DNA of 63,087 nucleotides, from the NCBI GenBank assembly GCA_964194845.1, contig CAXMNX010000094.1, forward strand, positions 1 to 63,087. Reading direction: 5' to 3'. Of the stretch, positions 26,771 to 35,787 are shown piece after piece. Source of the stretch: CAXMNX01 sp964194845. GTDB taxonomy: Bacteria > Pseudomonadota > Alphaproteobacteria > Rhodobacterales > Rhodobacteraceae. The stretch's first letter is position 1; each line of letters starts with the position of its first letter. The position numbers were made by a program, and so were the translations under genes. A model generated the notes under the pieces. It saw only the letters and a program-made list of their open reading frames with translations. It had not been told where the DNA came from and made no database searches.

Positions 26771-28663
26771 GTGGGATACAAAGACGTCTACAACGCCTGG
26801 AAATCTGATCCCGAAGCGTTCTGGCTCGACGCGGCCAAGGCGATCGACTGGATCAAACCCCCGACACGCGCACTCGATGACACCAACGCACCCCTTTACG
26901 AATGGTTCACCGACGCAGAGGTCAACACCTGCTGGAACGCCGTCGACCGCCACGTTGAAGCGGGCCACGGCAACCGCACCGCAATCATTTACGACAGCCC
27001 CGCCACCGGCACAAAATCCACAACAACTTACGCCGAGCTTCAATCGCAAGTGTCCAAGCTGGCAGGTGCCCTGGCCGCGCGCGGCATCACCAAAGGCGAC
27101 CGCGTTCTGATCTATATGTCCATGGTGCCGGAAGCACTTGTCGCGATGCTCGCCTGCGCCCGGATCGGCGCGATCCATTCGGTGGTCTTCGGCGGTTTCG
27201 CGGCAACCGAGCTGGCCATACGCATCGATGACGCAACACCCAAGGCGATCATCGCGACCTCGTGCGGCATCGAACCTGGCCGCGTTGTCGAATACAAACC
27301 GCTGCTTGATGCAGCGATTGATATGGCGGATCACGCAGTTGATTTCTGCGTTATTTTGCAACGTGAACAGGCGATTGCGAACCTGGTTGAGGGGCGCGAC
27401 CACGACTGGCATGAAATCCAGAAAACCGCGGAACCAGCCGAGTGCGTGTCCGTGAAAGGCAATCACCCGGCTTACATACTCTACACCTCGGGCACCACCG
27501 GCCTGCCCAAGGGCGTGGTGCGGCCAACCGCCGGTCATCTGGTCGCGCTCAACTGGACGATGAAAAACATCTACAACGTCGATCCCGGCGATGTCTTCTG
27601 GGCCGCATCCGATGTCGGCTGGGTCGTCGGCCACAGCTATATTTGCTATGCTCCGCTGATTCACGGCAACACGACGGTCGTGTTCGAAGGCAAACCGGTG
27701 GGCACCCCCGACGCCGGAACGTTCTGGCGCGTTATCGAAGAACACAACGTCAAGGCCCTGTTCACCGCGCCCACTGCGTTTCGCGCGATCAAACGCGAAG
27801 ATCCCAAAGGCGCGCTTATCCAGAATTACGATCTGTCTGCTCTCGACACGCTATTTCTCGCGGGCGAACGCGCCGACCCCGACACGATCATATGGGCCGA
27901 GCGGTTACTGAACGTGCCGGTGATCGACCACTGGTGGCAAACTGAAACCGGTTTTGCCATCGCCGCAAATCCGATGGGCATCGAACATCTGGCCGTCAAG
28001 ATCGGATCGGTGTCGGTCGCGATGCCGGGCTATGACGTGCAGATCCTCGACGAAAGCGGCAATCCGATCGCACCGGGCGCGCTTGGCGCCATTGCGGTGA
28101 AACTCCCGCTGCCGCCCGGCACATTGCCGACGCTTTGGAACGCCGAAGCGCGGTTTCGGACAAGCTATCTCGAACAATTCCCAGGCTTTTATGAGACCGG
28201 TGATGCCGGATATGTCGACGACGACGGCTATCTCTACATCATGGCGCGCACCGATGACGTGATCAACGTCGCCGGACATCGGCTTTCGACCGGCGCGATG
28301 GAGGAAGTTCTGGCCTCGCATCCCGATGTCGCCGAATGCGCGGTCATTGGCGTGACCGATCAGCTGAAAGGCCAGTTGCCGATGGGATTTCTCTGCACGA
28401 ATTCGGGCACCACTCGGGGCGATGCGGATATCGTTGCCGATTGCGTCAAGCTGATGCGTGAAAAAATCGGGCCGGTGGCGGCGTTCAAACTTGCGACCGT
28501 GGTGCCGCGCCTGCCAAAAACCCGCTCGGGGAAAATTCTTCGCGGAACGATGGTCAAAATAGCCGACAATGCCGCGTTCAAAATGCCCGCGACCATCGAC
28601 GATCCCGTCATCCTTGATGAGATACGCGCAGCCCTGCGAGGATTGGGCTACGCAGGCGGCTGA
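26771..28663 (+). CDS. prpE: Propionyl-CoA synthetase
   Basis: This 630-residue ANL-superfamily ligase activates propionate (and acetate less well) through an acyl-adenylate. It has the family start YKDVYNAWKSDPEAFWLDAA, P-loop YTSGTTGLPKGVVRP, HWWQTETG, YETGDAGYVDDDGYLY and the catalytic lysine in KTRSGKILRGTM. It begins with GTG; AAGGAG lies eight bases before. The 141-nt gap from maeB contains its own promoter, probably, though no box is obvious. It feeds propionyl-CoA to the methylmalonyl or methylcitrate route, not encoded here. Confidence 0.95.
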   Translation: MGYKDVYNAWKSDPEAFWLDAAKAIDWIKPPTRALDDTNAPLYEWFTDAEVNTCWNAVDRHVEAGHGNRTAIIYDSPATGTKSTTTYAELQSQVSKLAGALAARGITKGDRVLIYMSMVPEALVAMLACARIGAIHSVVFGGFAATELAIRIDDATPKAIIATSCGIEPGRVVEYKPLLDAAIDMADHAVDFCVILQREQAIANLVEGRDHDWHEIQKTAEPAECVSVKGNHPAYILYTSGTTGLPKGVVRPTAGHLVALNWTMKNIYNVDPGDVFWAASDVGWVVGHSYICYAPLIHGNTTVVFEGKPVGTPDAGTFWRVIEEHNVKALFTAPTAFRAIKREDPKGALIQNYDLSALDTLFLAGERADPDTIIWAERLLNVPVIDHWWQTETGFAIAANPMGIEHLAVKIGSVSVAMPGYDVQILDESGNPIAPGALGAIAVKLPLPPGTLPTLWNAEARFRTSYLEQFPGFYETGDAGYVDDDGYLYIMARTDDVINVAGHRLSTGAMEEVLASHPDVAECAVIGVTDQLKGQLPMGFLCTNSGTTRGDADIVADCVKLMREKIGPVAAFKLATVVPRLPKTRSGKILRGTMVKIADNAAFKMPATIDDPVILDEIRAALRGLGYAGG

Positions 28664-28778
28664 CCAATAAGATTTTAAGCAGAATTTCAGCGTATCGCGC
28701 GATTTCAGCGCGGTTTTTCGGATAATTTCAAGGGTTTCGCCTTAATCCCGGTCGTGGATCTCGCCGGGAAGGGGCACG

Positions 28779-30065
28779 ATGCTTGGAAGCCGGAAAATGC
28801 GCATTGCATCCGCCGTCTTCATTTTGACGGCGGTCGCTAATCTCTTATGGCCGCGTGCGACAGGATTTGTGTCCACCTACGCGGTCGTCAATGCCCCTGT
28901 CATCACAGTCCGCGCACCGATCAACGGCGTCGTTTTGCAGGCATCGCCCGGTATGGCAGCGTCGGTTTCGCGCCATGACGTTCTTTTCGATATGCGCGCA
29001 ACATTCGACAGCCGAACCCAACTGGCACGCCTGATCGGGGAAAGAACCGCCAAGGCCGCGCAAGTATCGGCGCTGAAAGCCGAAGAACTGTCCATGAAAG
29101 ACACTTTAGCCGCGCTCCGCCAACGCGAAGCGCAAGAAATTCGATCCGAAATTGCATTTCTCAATGCACGCCTGGATGAAGAAGCGGCGATCCGGCAGAT
29201 GCACACCGCCCAAAGCGCGCGGGCGGAATATCATCTTGATCGGCTGACCCAACTTTCGTCGCGCGGAACCGTGCCGGAAAAGGAAATGCGCGATGCCCAG
29301 TTCCGGCTGGCCGAGATTGCGGCGCTCATTTCAGCCTCGGATGCGCGCCGCACCGCGCTCCAGATCGAAGTCGCCGCGATTAATGAAACGTTACCGTCGC
29401 CGGGTGGCACCGGTCGCCGACACGGTGCGCGCGACCGCTTCGACGATATGACACTTCTGCTGAATGACATCCGTACCCGCCGCCGGACCGCCGAAGGCGA
29501 ACTTGCGGGGCTTGAAACCGCGCTTGAACGGCTAAGCGCGGAACACGACGAGTTTTCGCGCTTCCAACCGGTTGCATCGTCGAACGGCGTCATCTGGACG
29601 GCATCACGAACCGAAGGCGCCAGCGTGACGCTGGGATCGGATCTGTTTCAGGTTCTGGACTGCGACCGCCGGTTTCTTGAGGTGGTCTTTGCCGAACGGT
29701 CGTTCGAAGTCATCCCCCCCGGCACCCCGGCCCGTGTCCAGCTGCGCGGCAGCGGTGAAACTTTTCAGGCGCGCGTGGTTTCCCGCCATGCGGCCGGTGG
29801 CGCGGTCCAGTCAGCCGTTGATGCCGCGGTTCTTGAGCAGCACGTGGACGGCGGCGTCAAAGTGTTCCTGGCACTTGATGCTCCGGATACCTCCGACCCT
29901 GACGTGGCCGCCGCCTTCTGCGACGTCGGGCGAACCGCCGAAGTGCGGATCAGGAACGCCGACGTATACGAATGGATTGACCCCGTGCGCGATTTTCTGG
30001 CCAACCTCAGCCGGTTCGGCCAAAGGGTTCTGGCCGATGCGCCCGGGGCGTCGGCACCCGATTAA
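28779..30065 (+). CDS. HlyD/BgsB-type membrane-fusion protein for polysaccharide export
   Basis: This 428-residue protein has one N-terminal membrane helix (AVFILTAVANLLWP), a biotinyl-lipoyl-like half (VRAPINGVVLQASPGMAASVSRHD), a long alpha-helical coiled-coil hairpin (about 85-270, many Arg/Glu/Ala heptads) and a C-terminal beta domain (FEVIPPGTPARVQLRGSG). This is the layout of HlyD, Alg44 and BgsB proteins that carry a glucan from an inner-membrane synthase across the periplasm. GGGAAGGGG precedes the ATG. The synthase gene follows, with only a 109-bp repeat and a ribosome site in between. I infer a shared role in beta-glucan export. Confidence 0.8.
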   Translation: MLGSRKMRIASAVFILTAVANLLWPRATGFVSTYAVVNAPVITVRAPINGVVLQASPGMAASVSRHDVLFDMRATFDSRTQLARLIGERTAKAAQVSALKAEELSMKDTLAALRQREAQEIRSEIAFLNARLDEEAAIRQMHTAQSARAEYHLDRLTQLSSRGTVPEKEMRDAQFRLAEIAALISASDARRTALQIEVAAINETLPSPGGTGRRHGARDRFDDMTLLLNDIRTRRRTAEGELAGLETALERLSAEHDEFSRFQPVASSNGVIWTASRTEGASVTLGSDLFQVLDCDRRFLEVVFAERSFEVIPPGTPARVQLRGSGETFQARVVSRHAAGGAVQSAVDAAVLEQHVDGGVKVFLALDAPDTSDPDVAAAFCDVGRTAEVRIRNADVYEWIDPVRDFLANLSRFGQRVLADAPGASAPD

Positions 30066-30174
30066 GGCGGTTTGCGTTATCAATGAATTACCGAGTATCA
30101 AAATTTGCGTTCGAAATCAGCGGTATGCTGATTGAGAGGCAGCGAATATTGATTCAAACCAAACGCAATCTGCT
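30066..30174 (+). repeat. 109-bp inverted-repeat element, copy B
   Basis: The element begins at the base after the TAA of the membrane-fusion gene and ends 9 nt before the synthase ATG. The left end is GGCGGTTTGCGTT and the right end AACGCAATCTGCT. The inner hairpin ATCAGC-ggtat-GCTGAT keeps its stem while the loop differs from the other copies. By eye about 90 of 109 bases equal copy C, without gaps. Being inside the operon, it becomes part of the mRNA between two partner genes. Confidence 0.88.
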
Positions 30175-30183
30175 ATAGGCGGT

Positions 30184-32298
30184 ATGGAACTGGCCCTGAT
30201 CCCCCTGGCTATCCTGTTCCTGGTCGCACAGGTCTTGCCGTCGTGGTCCAGGGACGCCCCTGTCCGCACCGCCATCATGACCGCAGGCTTCTTTTTAATT
30301 TCAACAAGCTATCTCTGGTGGCCCCTGACCGTAACCGTCCTTCCGGCCCGCGATTTCTCAAGTGCGACCGCGTTCATCTGGATCGTCTTTCTGGCGGAAC
30401 TTTGGCTTTGGATCGAAACCGCCCAGCTTGCGCTGGTCCTGCTCAGGCGCACCGACCGGTCGCCCGAAGCCGACGCGCACGAAGCCCGGCTTCGCGCCCA
30501 GCCACCCGATGCCCTTCCCGGCGTCGATGTGTTTATCGCCACCTATAACGAGCCGCTGGATGTGCTGGAAAAGACCATCGCGGGGGCGCTCGCGCTCGAC
30601 TGGCCCGAAGACAAGCTATTCGTCCATGTGCTGAACGATGGCCGCCGCGACTGGTTGCGCGACTATTGCCAAGCGCGCGGCGTGAACCACGTGACGCGCG
30701 ACGACAATGCGCACGCAAAGGCCGGTAATATCAACGCCGCAGTCAAGCACACACAAGCGCCGTTCCTTCTGATCCTGGACGCCGATTTTGTGCCGCAGAA
30801 CAAAATGCTAATGCGTTCAATTGGGTTTTTCGACGACCCCAAGATTGGCATCGTTCAGATGCCGCATCACTTTTTCAACAGCACGCCCTTGCAGACGAAC
30901 ATGGACATGCGTTCGTCGCTGCCCGACCAGCAACGTTACTTTTTCGATGTGATTCAGCCGGGACGGGACGCGATCGACTGTGCGTTCTGCTGCGGTTCCA
31001 ACGGGATCATCCGTCGGTCTGCACTGATGGAAATTGGCGGCGCAATGCCCACAGGATCGGTGACCGAGGACCTGTTGCTGACACTCGTCCTGCTGCGCAA
31101 GGGATATGTCACGCGCTACCTGGCGGAACGGCTTGCAATCGGCCTCGCACCCGAATCTCTGGACGCCTATTTCGTCCAGCGCGGCCGCTGGGCGCAAGGC
31201 GGCATCCAGACAATTTTCATGGACGAAGGGCCGCTTGGACCGGGGCTGACATTTGTCCAGCGAATGATGTTTCTGCCCAGCCACTGGGTTTCACAGGCGA
31301 TCTGCCAGCCGATTGCAATGACGACACCGGCAATTTTTCTGCTCACCGGCCTGCCGCCGCTGATCAACGCCTCGGTCGAGGAAATACTGGCCTTTCAATT
31401 GCCCGCAATCATTGCGGCGATGTTATTTATGCAATTTCTGTCGCCCCGGGAATTTGCACCCATCTCGGCCGCGGTCGAAAGCATGTTGCAGGCCTTCCGG
31501 TTGATGCCGATCGTCCTTCTTACTTTTATCAAGCCCAAAGGGCACGGATTCAAAGTGACGCCAAAAGGCAGCGACGCGGTTGCAGCTGAAGCGGATCGGT
31601 TTACCATTGTCGTTGCCTTGGGGATCATCTTCGCAACCGGCTTCGGGCTGATACTGAACACCAACTTTTCAACCCAGATCGTCACCGAAGGCGAGCTTCT
31701 GCCCGTGGTCGCGTTCTGGTCGGTTTTCAACATGATCGTGCTGCTGATCGTCGCGACCATTGCCGTTCCTCGCCCGGCATTTCGCACCGAGGAACGTTTT
31801 GAGATCGCCGAACCCTGCCGGCTTGTGACCACGACCAGCGACGCCACCGGCGAGACCGCGAACATTTCGCTCACCGGCATTCTGGTCACGCTGGACCCGT
31901 TCATCGACACCCCGACGATTTCCGCGGGCGACTGGGTCGGCGTTGAAATTGCCGATGTCGGGACGGTGCCCTGCCTGGTGCGCCGCGCCTTCAGGGTCGG
32001 TGACCGCGACGGTCTGGGTATGTCCTTTCACCTGCCCACCGGGCCAACGCGCGACCGGATGATCCAAAAGCTGTTTGCGGCGGGCCGCGAAACCATGTCG
32101 TCGCAGGTCAATGGCTCTGGCACATTCCTGACCATGTTGCGCCGCGTATTCGGCAAACCGCCGCCCCCGATGCAAGAGGACAAGATCGCTGACTCGGGCG
32201 CACCGCCCAAATGGCTGACGACAGGCGCCGACACGGTCCCGACCGCTGAGCCCGGCAATGCTGCCGAAAAATTCCGGCAGGCTTCCCGCCGGGGCTAA
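30184..32298 (+). CDS. Membrane beta-glucan synthase (GT2, BcsA/BgsA-like) with C-terminal PilZ domain
   Basis: This 704-residue processive glycosyltransferase has N-terminal membrane helices (about 1-95), a GT2 core with the D, DxD, TED and Q(Q/R)xRW signatures (FVHVLNDGRRDW, LILDADFVPQ, GSVTEDLLLTL, VQRGRWAQGG), more membrane helices (about 375-530) and a PilZ domain with RTEER and ANISLTG, which satisfy the RxxxR and (D/N)xSxxG c-di-GMP contacts. It resembles cellulose synthase BcsA and the mixed-linkage glucan synthase BgsA; the product could be either polymer. Production should be switched by c-di-GMP. AGGCGG, part of the base run just after the repeat, is the likely ribosome site. No bcsZ or bcsC is near. 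Confidence 0.88.
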   Translation: MELALIPLAILFLVAQVLPSWSRDAPVRTAIMTAGFFLISTSYLWWPLTVTVLPARDFSSATAFIWIVFLAELWLWIETAQLALVLLRRTDRSPEADAHEARLRAQPPDALPGVDVFIATYNEPLDVLEKTIAGALALDWPEDKLFVHVLNDGRRDWLRDYCQARGVNHVTRDDNAHAKAGNINAAVKHTQAPFLLILDADFVPQNKMLMRSIGFFDDPKIGIVQMPHHFFNSTPLQTNMDMRSSLPDQQRYFFDVIQPGRDAIDCAFCCGSNGIIRRSALMEIGGAMPTGSVTEDLLLTLVLLRKGYVTRYLAERLAIGLAPESLDAYFVQRGRWAQGGIQTIFMDEGPLGPGLTFVQRMMFLPSHWVSQAICQPIAMTTPAIFLLTGLPPLINASVEEILAFQLPAIIAAMLFMQFLSPREFAPISAAVESMLQAFRLMPIVLLTFIKPKGHGFKVTPKGSDAVAAEADRFTIVVALGIIFATGFGLILNTNFSTQIVTEGELLPVVAFWSVFNMIVLLIVATIAVPRPAFRTEERFEIAEPCRLVTTTSDATGETANISLTGILVTLDPFIDTPTISAGDWVGVEIADVGTVPCLVRRAFRVGDRDGLGMSFHLPTGPTRDRMIQKLFAAGRETMSSQVNGSGTFLTMLRRVFGKPPPPMQEDKIADSGAPPKWLTTGADTVPTAEPGNAAEKFRQASRRG

Positions 32299-32362
32299 GC
32301 CCGCATATACTCGGCGCGGAAACGCCCATCCCTTCACCCACTCTGCCGGAAACGCCCACTTG

Positions 32363-33367
32363 GTGACCTCGCCCCAGCCCCTAAGCAACGCGCCAACACT
32401 GCTGATCGTCGGCCAGTCCGGGCGGCTGACCTACGAAGCCGTTCTGTTCGCGGCATCGCTCCGGCACGCCGCACCCGAATTTGCTGGCAAGCTGGTCGTC
32501 GCGGAACCCCAGCCAGGCCCGCTTTGGCCCCGCGACCCAACCATCTCGGACCCCGGCGCGCGTGCGCTTCTGGAAGCCTTTGGCGCAGACATAAGACCCT
32601 TCCAATCACAGCATTTTGGTGCCGCCTATCCGCCCGGAAACAAAGTCGAGGCCCTGTCGGTGCTGGACCCGGATGAGGGGTTCGTGTTTTTCGACACCGA
32701 TACGCTGATCACCGGCCTGCTGGATACAATTCCTTTCGACCTCTCGCGCCCGTCGGCGTCCATGGCGCGGCAGGATACCTGGCCGGAACCACAGCTTTAC
32801 GGCCCCGGATACACCGACATCTGGCGTTCGCTTTATGACCGCTTCGATGTTCCGTTCGAGCCCACGCTGGATGCCAGCCAGCCCGACGAACACTGGGAAC
32901 GCTATCTCTACTTCAACGCGGGATGGTTTTTCTATGCACACGCCCACAAGTTCCGCGACCGGATGATCGACGTGATGACAAGCATCCGCGACGATCCACC
33001 GACCGAGCTTGCGGCGCAAAAACTCTATCCCTGGCTCGATCAGATCGCGCTGCCGATCGTCATCTCGGAACTTGGCGGCGGGCGCCCCGGGCCAGAACTT
33101 GACGGCCTTGACGGCGACATCACCTGCCACTGGCGCGCGCTGCCACTGCTTTATGCCCGCGCGACGGCAGCCCAGATGATTATATTCGAGCACGTAACCG
33201 CCCCGAACAAAGTGAAGAAAATTCTGAAGAATTACGAGCCATTCAAGCGCATGGTCTATCAGCGTCGCGGCGAAAAAGTGCGCGCGCTTTTTGACCAGTC
33301 GAAGCTGCCCAAACGCGAGCAAAGCATTCGCGCGCGGATCAAGCGCCGGCGGCTTTGGATGCGGTGA
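32363..33367 (+). CDS. Putative glycosyltransferase-like protein of the glucan locus
   Basis: This 334-residue protein has no membrane helix or signal peptide. FVFFDTDTLITG is a DxD-type nucleotide-sugar/metal motif like that of GT8 and related folds; other conserved stretches are TLLIVGQSGRLTYEA, FNAGWFFYA and LPWLDQIALPI-like KLYPWLDQIALPIVI. I infer a GT-A-fold transferase or a relative that has lost activity. The start is uncertain: the frame is open from an ATG at 32258 inside the synthase gene, but conserved sequence begins around the GTG at 32363 and the N-terminal extension looks unrelated. It is likely cotranscribed with the synthase. Confidence 0.6.
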   Translation: MTSPQPLSNAPTLLIVGQSGRLTYEAVLFAASLRHAAPEFAGKLVVAEPQPGPLWPRDPTISDPGARALLEAFGADIRPFQSQHFGAAYPPGNKVEALSVLDPDEGFVFFDTDTLITGLLDTIPFDLSRPSASMARQDTWPEPQLYGPGYTDIWRSLYDRFDVPFEPTLDASQPDEHWERYLYFNAGWFFYAHAHKFRDRMIDVMTSIRDDPPTELAAQKLYPWLDQIALPIVISELGGGRPGPELDGLDGDITCHWRALPLLYARATAAQMIIFEHVTAPNKVKKILKNYEPFKRMVYQRRGEKVRALFDQSKLPKREQSIRARIKRRRLWMR

Positions 33368-33449
33368 TCGTCCTTGCAAGTGAAGGATCAGCGGCGCAGG
33401 ATGAACAGGGGATCGGAGGGTCGGGCAATGCCTGGAAAGGACCAGTGAA

Positions 33450-34334
33450 ATGGCCAGCCCTGACAATTCCGGCGATATTATTGACGTTATTGCCGACAGC
33501 CTGACACCCAGACAAACCGACGTGGTCCGCCACCTTTTCAATGCCGCCGGTGCCCGCGCGCCCGAAGTTATCTGGTCACCTGACGAAGCCGAGCTTCGAA
33601 GCCCGCTTTTGCGTCAGTATGCCGGTATCTGCCGCCGCTATATGACACCGGATGGCAAGGTTCCGACAACCGCCATCCGGCTCGAAGATTTCGGCGGTCT
33701 GACTGAATGGATGATGATGATCGACCTGGTCGATGACGGCCAAGATTTCCGCTATACGTTCTACGGCGCGGCGATCAGCGAACATTACGGTCAGGACATG
33801 ACCGGGCGGCTGACGTCCGATTTCAGCGGCCATATCGGCACGTTTTTTGCCGGTCTCTACAAAGCCGTCCACCGCCGCGGCGAGATCGCCTATTCCGAAC
33901 ACGAACCGCCGATCAATGTATTTGTCCGCGTCTGGCAGCGGCTGATCGTGCCGCTGACCGACAAAAGCGGCAAAATTGCCCGCTTTCTTGTGCTGAATGT
34001 CCCCGACAACGAACTTAGGACCGGCCTGGAACTGATGGTCGATCCGGTGTTGGTCCTGACGTCCGAAAAAAGGGTTATTTATGCAAATCGCGCCGCGAAA
34101 ACATTGTTCAAATTGAGCGGTACGGCGCAGAACGGCGACTTTGAACAAACAACCGGACTGGCGCTGGATGTGCGACTGTCGCCCGCCGAAATGCTCAGCC
34201 AGCACCGCATCGACGATACCGTGCAGCTGACAGTACGCGACACCATCGTCGAACGGCTGGTTATGACCGTCAGCGCCGCCCAGCATCGGGGAACAGCTTT
34301 CTATGTTGTTGTGATGCGCATGATCGGAAACTAG
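33450..34334 (+). CDS. Double PAS-fold sensor-like protein
   Basis: This 294-residue soluble protein has an N-terminal PAS_5-like domain (FRYTFYGAAISEHYGQDMTGR, LIVPLTDKSGKIARFLVLNV) and a second PAS-like stretch (MVDPVLVLTSEKRVIYANRAAKTLFKLSG). No kinase, GGDEF, EAL or HTH output is attached. AAGGA is nine bases before the ATG. It lies 82 nt behind the putative transferase gene and in the same direction, so it may read out a signal for the glucan locus, but this is inference from position only. Confidence 0.6.
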   Translation: MASPDNSGDIIDVIADSLTPRQTDVVRHLFNAAGARAPEVIWSPDEAELRSPLLRQYAGICRRYMTPDGKVPTTAIRLEDFGGLTEWMMMIDLVDDGQDFRYTFYGAAISEHYGQDMTGRLTSDFSGHIGTFFAGLYKAVHRRGEIAYSEHEPPINVFVRVWQRLIVPLTDKSGKIARFLVLNVPDNELRTGLELMVDPVLVLTSEKRVIYANRAAKTLFKLSGTAQNGDFEQTTGLALDVRLSPAEMLSQHRIDDTVQLTVRDTIVERLVMTVSAAQHRGTAFYVVVMRMIGN

Positions 34335-34425
34335 CGCGGCCCTGATACGGGATGGGATTTCGAGTTCGACACCCCCAAGAAATGTTATAGGCTCGCCCGC
34401 GGAGCAAATTCACGGAGACCCACCC

Positions 34426-35736
34426 ATGTCCGAGCGGCAACAAGCGTTTGATACCCTTCAAATACACGCGGGCGCCGCGCCTGATCCGGCCACCGGCGCG
34501 CGTCAGGTGCCAATCTATCAGACGACGGCTTACGTCTTCAAAGACGCCGACCATGCCGCGCGGCTTTTTAACCTTCAGGAAGTTGGCTATATCTACAGCC
34601 GCCTGACCAACCCGACCGTAGGCGCGCTTGCCGAACGCATCACCCATCTGGAAGGCGGCGCGGGCGGCATCTGCTGTTCGTCCGGGCACGGCGCACAGAT
34701 AATGGCGCTCTTTCCGCTGATGATGCCGGGGCGAAATGTGGTAACATCGACACGGCTTTATGGCGGCACTTACACCCAGTTCACCCAAACATTTAAGCGC
34801 TTCGGCTGGTCCGCAAGTTTTGTGGATTTTGATGACCTGGATGCGGTGCGCGCGGCAATCGACGACGACACCCGCGCCATCTTCTGCGAGTCTATCGCGA
34901 ACCCCGGCGGCTACATCACCGATCTCGATGCGATCGGAAAGATTGCCAGCGATGCCGGCGTTCCACTGATCGTGGACAATACCTCGGCCTCGCCTTACCT
35001 CTGCCGACCCTTCGAACATGGCGCCACGCTGGTCGTGCATTCGACGACCAAGTATCTGACCGGCAACGGCACGGTCACCGGCGGCGCGGTCATCGACAGC
35101 GGCAAATTCGACTGGTCCGCCAGCGACAAGTTTCCATCGCTCAGCCAGCCCGAACCGGCTTACCACGGGCTGAATTTTCACGAGGCACTGGGTCCGATGG
35201 CCTATACCTTCCACGCTATCGCCGTGGGCCTGCGCGATCTTGGCATGACAATGAACCCGCAAGGTGCCCACTATACGTTGATGGGTATCGAGACACTGAG
35301 CCTCAGGATGCAGAAACACGTCGCCAACGCCGAAAAGGTGGCAAACTGGCTGGAAGGCGACCCCCGGGTCGAAAAGGTCACTTACGCCGGGCTCGAAAGT
35401 TCGCCCTATTACCACCGCAAGGCGCGCATTTGCCCGTTGGGCGCGGGCGCGCTTTTCACGGTCGCGGTCAAGGGCGGCTATGTCGCGGTCAAGGGCGGCT
35501 ATGACGCCTGCATCAAGCTTGTGGACGGGCTCGAAATGTTCAGCCATGTCGCCAACCTTGGCGATGCGCGATCGCTGATCATCCACTCGGCCTCGACCAC
35601 GCACCGCCAGCTTAGCGACGAACGACGCGAAGCCGCAGGCGCGCGCCCCGACACAGTGCGCCTGTCCATCGGGATCGAAGATGCCGACGACATCATCGCC
35701 GATCTCGATCAGGCGCTGACCAAGGTCACGGCCTGA
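34426..35736 (+). CDS. metY: O-acetylhomoserine aminocarboxypropyltransferase (sulfhydrylase)
   Basis: This 436-residue PLP enzyme of the Cys/Met metabolism family forms homocysteine (or methionine from methanethiol) from O-acetylhomoserine. Motifs: FDTLQIHAGAAPDPATGARQ, IYSRLTNPTVGALAERI, CCSSGHGAQIM, VDNTSASPYLCRPFEHGATL, and the PLP lysine in VVHSTTKYLTGNGTVTGG. GGAG precedes the ATG. Near residue 350 the family stretch VAVKGGY is present twice in a row, owing to a perfect 21-bp duplication at 35461-35502, adding seven residues. Whether the enzyme tolerates this is unknown. Transcription is probably independent. Confidence 0.95.
   Translation: MSERQQAFDTLQIHAGAAPDPATGARQVPIYQTTAYVFKDADHAARLFNLQEVGYIYSRLTNPTVGALAERITHLEGGAGGICCSSGHGAQIMALFPLMMPGRNVVTSTRLYGGTYTQFTQTFKRFGWSASFVDFDDLDAVRAAIDDDTRAIFCESIANPGGYITDLDAIGKIASDAGVPLIVDNTSASPYLCRPFEHGATLVVHSTTKYLTGNGTVTGGAVIDSGKFDWSASDKFPSLSQPEPAYHGLNFHEALGPMAYTFHAIAVGLRDLGMTMNPQGAHYTLMGIETLSLRMQKHVANAEKVANWLEGDPRVEKVTYAGLESSPYYHRKARICPLGAGALFTVAVKGGYVAVKGGYDACIKLVDGLEMFSHVANLGDARSLIIHSASTTHRQLSDERREAAGARPDTVRLSIGIEDADDIIADLDQALTKVTA
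35461..35502 (+). repeat. Perfect tandem 21-bp duplication inside metY
   Basis: The 21-base unit coding for VAVKGGY occurs twice without a mismatch. It keeps the frame. Other enzymes of the family have it once, so it looks like a recent slippage or duplication event. Exact identity of both copies argues that it is young. Confidence 0.9.
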
Positions 35737-35787
35737 CAAAACCAACGCCTGGGCGACCCTGCCCCGGCCCCAATCAAGAATTGCGCC

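Noticed and set aside
28690..28735. CGCG-N7-CGCG followed by TTTTT after prpE
   Set aside because: A 4-bp stem is too weak to call a terminator.
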